From the NCBI GenBank assembly GCA_905221605.1, contig CAJNDS010002232.1, positions 265,246 to 329,245 on the forward strand: DNA of 64,000 nucleotides, in the 5' to 3' direction. Both the position numbers and the translations under genes were made by a program. Below the pieces are notes generated by a model, which ran no database searches, had not been told where the DNA came from, and was given only the letters and a program-made list of their open reading frames with translations. Below, piece after piece: positions 57,987 to 64,000 of this stretch. Numbering within the stretch: position 1 is the first letter of the stretch; each line of letters opens with the position of its first letter. The DNA is from Symbiodinium natans (taxonomy: Eukaryota; Sar; Dinophyceae; Suessiales; Symbiodiniaceae).

Positions 57987-58194
57987 ACCCCAAACCAAAC
58001 CCTAAACCCAGAGCCTAAATAGTCCCCATAAGGTCCTTAGGCTTGTTGGGGGCTTTACTTTAGCAGGTGCAAGGCTTTCGTCAAGGAGTTTGGGGCTTCA
58101 GGGGGCCTGGTGCTAAGGGCTTTCGAACTTCAGACTTTTGGGCTTTTTTAGGGCTCCTGAGCCCTAAACCCCAAAACCATAAACCCTAAAGCCT

Positions 58195-58345
58195 GAAGCC
58201 TAAAGCCTAAAGCCTAAACCCCAAAACCATAAACCCGAAAGCCTAAAGCCTAAGGCCTAAAGCCTAAAGCCTAAAGCCTAAAGCCTAAAGCCTAAAGCCC
58301 AAAGCCTAAAGCCTAAACCCTAAACCCTAAACCCTAAACCCTAAA
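58195..58345 (+). repeat. Array of AAAGCCT units
   Basis: Heptamer AAAGCCT/AAACCCT mixture with about 20 units, between islands. Confidence 0.9.
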
Positions 58346-58805
58346 TCCAGAAACAAGGCAAGCTGCTCGGCTCGCTGGCGTCGCTGGCGTGCATGTGCCC
58401 CGAACGGGCGGGGAACAAACATGGCTCTTCTGGGTCCCAGGGTTTCTTCAGTAGCCCTAAACCCTAAACCCTAAACCCTAAAGTAACCATGTTTGCAACA
58501 GGGGCACGCTTTCGTTGGGGTTGGTTCCTGTATAAGGGAGCCCATGACGAAATAAGAGGCAGCAGGGTGCCGATGGGCTGCCAGGGTTTAGGGTTTAGGG
58601 TTTAGGGTTTAGGGTTTAGGGTTTAGGGTTTAGGGTTTAGAGTTTAGGGTTTAGGGTTTAGGGTTTAGGGTTTAGGGTTTAGGGTTTAGGGTTTAGGGTT
58701 TAGGGTTTAGGGTTGGGGATTGGGGTTTAGGGTCTCCACATGCAACTGTATGCCAGTCCTCAGCCCACACCACCAAGTCACCATGACCAACGCCCTAAAC
58801 CCTAA

Positions 58806-58975
58806 ACCCTTAAAACCAAACCCCAAACCCCAAACCCCAAACCCCAAACCCCAAACCCCAAACCCCAAACCCCAAACCCCAAACCCCAAACCCCAAACCC
58901 CAAACCCCAAACCCCAAACCCCAAACCCCAAACCCCAAACCCCAAACCCCAAACCCCAAACCCCAAACCCCAAAC
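58806..58975 (+). repeat. Array of CCCCAAA units
   Basis: About 24 perfect CCCCAAA heptamers. Both 86-88 codon ORFs covering it (PNPKPQT; GFGVWGL repeats) are translations of this array. The same variant forms shorter arrays at 34030-34085 and 41090-41175. Confidence 0.95.
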
Positions 58976-60005
58976 CCTAAACCCTAAACCCTAAACCCTC
59001 AACCCTGCCCTATGCCCCTAAACCCGAACAGCGCCAGCACCACGCAGTGCAGGAAGGCGCACGTGCCTCAAACCCTGTGAATGTCCCTATACCCCCCTAA
59101 ACCCTAAACCCTAAACCCTAAACCCTAAACCCTAAACCCTACAGCCTGAATCCTAAACCCCACGCCGAGCGCTCGGGGGTTTATGTCTAGGAAACTAGTT
59201 CGGACTGTTGGGTTCTGTGCCCCCCCCCCCCTAAACCCTAAACCCTAAACCCTAAACCCTAAACCCTAAACCCCAAACCCTAAACCCTCAACCCCATCTA
59301 AGCAACGGATGGGCGACGGTCAATTCTACTCAACGCCTCCGCCCAAAAGAAAATTCCAGCCTCATCTTCCATAGTTGGTCCGGGTTTGGGCCGGGTTTTA
59401 AGTAAACCCTAAACCCTAAACCCTAAACTCTGCACTGGGGCTTTCGGCTTTGAGACCTTAGGTTTTCAGGGCCCGACTGCGAAAGACGAAACGAAACCCT
59501 GTGCAGTTGAGGGTTTAGGGTTTAGGGCTTAGGGTTTGGGGTTTGGGGTTTTTGGGTTTAGGCTTCAGGGCTTGCGGGCTTAGGGGTTCCCGGCAACAAG
59601 GCTGCCAGCAGCACAGGCTCCGAACGCGTCGGGTAGATGATCCGACCCTGGATCAGGGGTTTGGGCTTAGGGTTTATAGGGATTTTCAGGTGTGCTTGAA
59701 GGTTTGTGGGTACTCAGAAATAGGGTTAGAAATGCCCTAAACAAGGTCACAGCCATGGTTTCCCTGCTTTAGGCTTCAGGACAGGGCTTAGGGCTTCAGA
59801 GCTGTTCAGGGTTTTAAACTCCCCCAAAGATGTTCCCTTTCTGGTATAGGCGGGCCTTCATCAGAGTGAAAAAAAACCCACACTTCGGGATCAGCTTGGG
59901 TTAACAGAAACCCTAAACCCTAAACTTGGGTTCGGCCGGTCCACACTAACAGTCACCACCAGCAGACCCACAAATAAAAGCACCTGGTAAATGCCAAAAA
60001 ATGAC

Positions 60006-60158
60006 TGGGATTCCTGGTGCTATTCCTGGTGCTATTCCTTATGCTATTTCTGGTGCTATTTCTGGTGCTATTTCTGGTGCAATTTCTGGTGCTGTTTCTG
60101 GTGCTATTTCTGGTGCTATTTCTGGTGCTGTTTCTGGTGCTGTTTCTGGTGCTATGTG
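60006..60158 (+). repeat. 12-bp minisatellite
   Basis: About 12 copies of TTTCTGGTGCTA with small changes. A 101-codon plus ORF begins in it with FWCY repeats; the repeat alone explains the ORF. Confidence 0.9.
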
Positions 60159-60714
60159 ACTAGCAGTCACCATCAGCAAACCCACAAGATACTATGTGCG
60201 CACGTGCAGTCTGGCAAAATGCGGCGTCGAAAAATGGCCCAAATATTGGTCCCCGGCAACTCCTTCCTGGCCAACCTTGCTGATGTCCTCCGGTAACTCC
60301 GACCCGGACCCCCTTCTTGTCGACCCATGAGCAGGACCACCCAAGCGGCAAGGGCACTTTGGAGCCCTGCGAAACCGCTACTGGGGCACTTTGGCATGAT
60401 TTTGGTGGTTATACGAATTACAGCAGCGGTAACCCGCAACATACTTGGAAATACCTGGCTTTCCTGCACCCCAAACTGGGGCCGCTGGTAAGGAACCGTG
60501 GAACAACAACAGTTGAGATCTGGCCAACCACCATCTTGCCGCCGGCCTTAAGATGACAGAGTCCCCCTCCAGAGACCTCCCTTACCAGTTTGGGCAAGTG
60601 CCCACCCTTCAACAGCGGAAATCTGGCCAAACGCCGTCTTGCAGCGACTTGGCACGACCTTCTGCGTCGGTGCAAAAGGAACGTCAAAGTAGCCCGTCGG
60701 CATCGCGCCCCAAA

Positions 60715-60935
60715 AAACCCGGACTCTGTGGCTTAACTCTTCAGCCCCCCTGCTCTCTGGCTGACGTCTCCAGGCCCCTCTCTGGCTTGAGCCTCCAGGC
60801 CCCCGGACTCTCTGGCTGGAGTGTCCCAGGCCCCGCACTCGGCTAAAGTCTCCAGGCCCCCCAACTCTCTGGCTTAAGTTTTCAGGCCCCCCAAACTCTC
60901 TCAGCCCCCTAAGTCTCCAGGCCCCGGACTCTCTG
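60715..60935 (+). repeat. About 30-bp minisatellite
   Basis: Around seven copies of a unit like ACTCTCTGGCTTAAGTCTCC + AGGCCCCCC. It ends where the next satellite begins. Confidence 0.85.
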
Positions 60936-60999
60936 GTGAGAGGGCATCGCCCCTTCTGCTTGGGAGTCCCGAGATGGAGGGCAGTTTTCCCTCATGTTT

Positions 61000-61425
61000 G
61001 GTGTTCAGGTGAAGGGCCTCTAATTTTTCGTGCTTCTGGAGGGTTTCAGGGTGGCAGTGAAGGGCCTCTAATCTTTTCTGCTTCCGGGAAGTCCCACATT
61101 GGAGCAGTGAAGGGCGTAAATCCTTCATGCTTGTGGGGGGGTCCCAGCGCGGGAGGAAGGTGGTTCCAGGGTGGAAGCAGCGAAGGGGCCTCTAATCCCT
61201 CGTGCTTCGTCCCAGGGCGGGAGGGCTTCAAGAGGGCAGTGAAGGGCCTCTGATCCTTCTGCTTCCGGGGTCCCAGAATGAGAGCAGGTGAAGGGCTTCT
61301 AATCCCTCGTGCTTCTGGGGGGGGCTCAAGAGGGCAGTGAAGGGCCTCTAATCCTTCTGCTTCCCCAGGAGGCCCCAGGGTGCCAAGTGAAGGGCTTCTA
61401 GTTTTTCGTGCTTTCATAGGGGGAA
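61000..61425 (+). repeat. About 50-60 bp minisatellite
   Basis: Around eight copies built on GTGAAGGGCCTCTAATCCTT plus CTGCTTCCGGG. Minus-strand ORFs (75 and 128 codons) carry the repeat as EGLEALH-like segments and are not accepted. Confidence 0.9.
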
Positions 61426-61439
61426 CGAGCATGTGTTCC

Positions 61440-62386
61440 TTGAAACTGTGAGTGGACCACGCGTCAAAACCAAGACCAGACTTTGAGCACAGGAGAGGCC
61501 CTCCGAGCTCTCCTACGAGTTGTACAGAAAGACAACTCCTGCAAGTGGAGCTTCAAGGCGCACAGACGGAGATGGCCAAGCTTCATGAGAGGAGAGGCAA
61601 TTGAGTTGCTTCTATGCACACGCAATCTCCAACGTCTTGTGAGACGAAACCAAATGCACAACACCACGGGCATTACTGCGCCAGAAACAACAGCTTTGGC
61701 ATGAGAGCGCCTGAAGCATGGACGACGCTACGGTCTGGGCATGGATACACTGTGGAGGTCACCACGTACGTGGCTAAGTCAAGTGAGACATTTGGCCGTG
61801 GAAAAACCCCGGCTCAGGGCAACGCAACACAAGCCGAACCTGGACCTGACTTGGAGCTGGAACACCCCAGGGTAACCCGCACAGGTGTCCAGAGTCCTCC
61901 AGTGAGCGTCCCGACGCCGAGCGGACAGCCTGTGCGCCGGTGAGAGCTTCCCAAGGCGCAGCATCATCGGCAAAAAAAGGGGGAGGGGTGCACGAGCAAG
62001 ATGAACACCGTCCTGAGCCACGGCGGATAGGAGCAAAAAAAGGGGAGAGGGGTTTGAGCAATGGTGAGCATCAGCAAACAAAAAGGAGGGGCGTCAGGTA
62101 CTTGCAGGCAAAGCCGCTTCCCCTAGCCCCTTGAGCCCTAAAGTCTTCTTCTGCTGTCTTCTTCTGGCATCTCCACTTGCAGGCGGGGTGAGATGTCCAT
62201 GGCTCGCGCTCCCCGCCAGGGGTGTGCAGCTCCCGCTCGACATCCCATCCCTCACCCTTCCCACACAGACGCAAGGCGGCTACCTAGGGGAATGGTAGGG
62301 GTTCGGGACCTAGGGCCTAGGGACAACCGGGCAGTGGAAAGATGAACACTCTTGCACGCAACAGGCTGTCTGTGACACTGTGCTAG
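61440..62386. other. Unique stretch with weak ORFs
   Basis: A plus ORF at 61483-61704 (73 codons, basic; includes LRALLRVVQKDNSCKWSFKA) could be real but has no recognised motif. A minus ORF overlaps it. There are no telomere repeats here. Confidence 0.3.
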
Positions 62387-63010
62387 GTGTGCCAGAAGCG
62401 GCGTGAAGCCAACTGGACACGTAAAAGCCAGACAGCTATCGAGCTTGCAACATGCCTTTTTCGAGACGATGGTGCTCAAGCCTGTGCACGTTTGAACGCA
62501 ACAGCTGGCATCTGTCAGAAGCATGGAAGCTGCCCGCGTACTGTCAACCACAAACCACTGGAACATGTGTACAATTGGCATGCGCCTTCCCAATCTGATG
62601 TACTCAGGCTTATGGAAGACATAGCTGACAGCTTCGGAAGAAAGGATGCAGGACATGTGAACGATGCACAGGACGGAGAGCAACAAGTCTGGAAATCCAA
62701 GGTTGTCGCCTGCCTGTTGCCTGGATTAGGCGTGCACCCGATGGCAAGCAGCAGTTTTCCTGTCGCACATCAGTTGAGCCCGACTTGGCTGGGCATGACA
62801 AGCCAGAGCACGCGGGCATTCGCAGGCCTCAGCACACGCGCGGCCGCGGCCCGCCCTCCCGCCCAAGCCCCCTCCCACCGCCCTACATGCTTGAAAAAAA
62901 GCGGGCGCGGTTCAAAGCAAGCTCAAAAATCAAGAAAACATGTCAAAAATCACGCAACTCCAAACAAGCGAAAAACACAACAAAACACTGCAACTGTTGG
63001 TGATATCTAG
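62387..63010 (+). CDS. Possible 207-codon ORF, unknown product
   Basis: Longest plus ORF in the window. The central part looks protein-like (ACARLNATAGICQKHGSC; SQSDVLRLMEDIADSFGRKD) with several Cys. The C-terminal 50 residues are Lys/Arg-rich. No known domain seen. The upstream frame is closed just before the ATG. A 144-codon minus ORF overlaps it (62252-62686). Alternatively this is an exon with intronic tail. Confidence 0.35.
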   Translation: MCQKRREANWTRKSQTAIELATCLFRDDGAQACARLNATAGICQKHGSCPRTVNHKPLEHVYNWHAPSQSDVLRLMEDIADSFGRKDAGHVNDAQDGEQQVWKSKVVACLLPGLGVHPMASSSFPVAHQLSPTWLGMTSQSTRAFAGLSTRAAAARPPAQAPSHRPTCLKKSGRGSKQAQKSRKHVKNHATPNKRKTQQNTATVGDI

Positions 63011-63278
63011 ATAGTTTGACAAGCCCGAGCCGTTCAGAACGAAGGACAACACTTCCAAAACATTGTTGCATGTGGAAAAAGCCTTTTTCTGCTCCAACTT
63101 GAAAGGAAAAACAGTTATTTGTATTTTTCAATCGGTTCTTGAGCCAGAGCTGCCTCCTGGCGTCCATTTCTGCCCCCAAAAGCGGCTTGCCCAAAAATGG
63201 TCGCAGAGTCTTCCCCTATCATTATATGGCTTCGTGGTTTAGGCACAGAGCACAGACAGAGTTCCGGCTTCTTGGCTT

Positions 63279-63983
63279 TCACGTCTCATACAGCGGCTGC
63301 TTGCAGTCTATACAGATTGAATTACCTTCGAGCCACTCGCGCTCCTCGCTCTGCAACTCCTCCAGCTCACGCAGCCAAGAGTTCGACGTCAGAATCATAG
63401 CGACGTTGTAGACATACACACTGTAGGTGAACAGATTTGTTCCAGAGTGGGCGAGCGTAACCTCTTCTGTGGACCCCTGAAACAGGCGACGATTGCGCAA
63501 AACCATGTCCGCGGAACCTTCATCATACAAGATGGCGCGGTGGACCAAAGGGTTGAAGCCACGCAAGTCAGGCTGACTCACGCCACAGCAGTTGAGCTCT
63601 AGTGTCTGGCGATGACCGAAGAGGCTGCGAGCATAGATTGTTTTACCAAGTCGCGTGGGACCAGTTAAATCAAGGAAGCTCCTTCGGAACATGGGGCGGG
63701 CGAACTGTGGCAAGAAGTCGCGCTGGACCTGCTCCAGCACAACGGCTGTCTTCATGAGGGGCTGAAGGTCCAGGAGCGCTTGCGCCTTGCGCGCTGCAAC
63801 GGCCTCTGTCTGCATGCGCTGTGCATGGAACTTCATGTTGTCTAAATAGGCTTTCACGTGCTTCTTGCAGCGCAGGTACTCCTTCTCCGCAACCTGCTCC
63901 GTAATTTTACAGGCCTGCCATAAATTGGTAATCCAATCCGGCGCAATTGGAAAGGTGGTGAAGGCAGGAGCTGTCGTCGTCAT
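63279..63983 (-). CDS. Rep-like superfamily 3 helicase ORF (possibly virus- or plasmid-derived)
   Basis: 234 codons. Walker A GPTRLGKT at residues 108-115, Walker B ILYDEG at 151-156 and motif C MILTSN at 196-201 give the order and spacing of a superfamily 3 helicase. The run GKTIYARSLFG resembles Rep proteins of rolling-circle CRESS-type DNA viruses and plasmids. The N-terminal 100 residues are helical and Lys/Arg-rich. No HUH endonuclease motifs are seen, but the frame is open upstream of the ATG to the window edge, so the N-terminus may lie outside. It is intact, intronless and outside the telomere-repeat zone. Rep-like genes are known as endogenised copies in several eukaryotes; activity here cannot be judged. 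Confidence 0.7.
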   Translation of the reverse strand: MTTTAPAFTTFPIAPDWITNLWQACKITEQVAEKEYLRCKKHVKAYLDNMKFHAQRMQTEAVAARKAQALLDLQPLMKTAVVLEQVQRDFLPQFARPMFRRSFLDLTGPTRLGKTIYARSLFGHRQTLELNCCGVSQPDLRGFNPLVHRAILYDEGSADMVLRNRRLFQGSTEEVTLAHSGTNLFTYSVYVYNVAMILTSNSWLRELEELQSEEREWLEGNSICIDCKQPLYET

Positions 63984-64000
63984 ATGAATGGAGCCAATCT

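Noticed and set aside
58707-58980. Paired 86-88 codon ORFs with GFGVWGL or PNPKPQT repeats (also 33874-34185 and 40895-41221)
   Set aside because: Seven-base arrays without in-frame stops give such ORFs on both strands; no independent coding signal.
62252-62686. A 144-codon minus ORF overlapping the 207-codon plus ORF
   Set aside because: The plus frame is longer and better in composition; the minus frame is most likely its shadow.

Overview
This window looks like nuclear DNA of a eukaryotic microalga or protist, most likely a dinoflagellate; the species cannot be named from the sequence. The grounds are: pervasive TTTAGGG/CCCTAAA (plant/alga-type telomere) arrays, very intron-dense genes with short exons, apparent GC and GA splice donors beside GT (known in dinoflagellates), many small inverted-repeat elements, and a Rep-like superfamily 3 helicase ORF at the right edge. 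There is no bacterial gene organisation, rRNA, convincing tRNA or CRISPR. The long ORFs inside the repeat zone are mostly translations of tandem repeats, because real exons here are only about 20-180 nt.

Region 1-59.9 kb: about 100 telomere-like tracts in both orientations alternate with unique islands of 50-250 bp. Read on the minus strand, many islands are open, have protein-like composition, and are bounded by AG acceptors and GT (sometimes GC or GA) donors. In several places successive islands join in a consistent phase: 2.1-2.9 kb (5 exons), 27.1-27.9 kb (5 exons ending in a stop), 30.4-33.3 kb (10 exons), 40.9-44.8 kb (11 exons ending in a stop; a multi-pass membrane protein) and 46.3-49.7 kb (9-10 exons; a JmjC/cupin-8-type oxygenase with HxD, KRW and GWFH signatures). 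I infer that the telomere-like tracts are mainly intron filling. Exon limits were assigned by hand, and alternative frames are open in many short islands.

At least eight families of about 80-200 bp terminal-inverted-repeat elements (called A-H here) lie in the same introns. Family C matches two introns almost end to end, as an introner would, and several copies of families C and F carry CCCTAAA arrays inside them.

Other blocks: 5.3-8.7 kb is AT-rich and nearly free of telomere repeats, with a few exon-like islands and a perfect hairpin. The stretches 15.57-16.34 and 28.76-29.55 kb are AT-rich islands with CACTTCGTT motifs and short GC-stem palindromes. The stretch 38.0-39.3 kb holds three satellites. 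From 59.9 kb on there are no telomere repeats: minisatellites (60.0-61.4 kb), a possible 207-codon plus-strand ORF, then the Rep-like helicase ORF on the minus strand.
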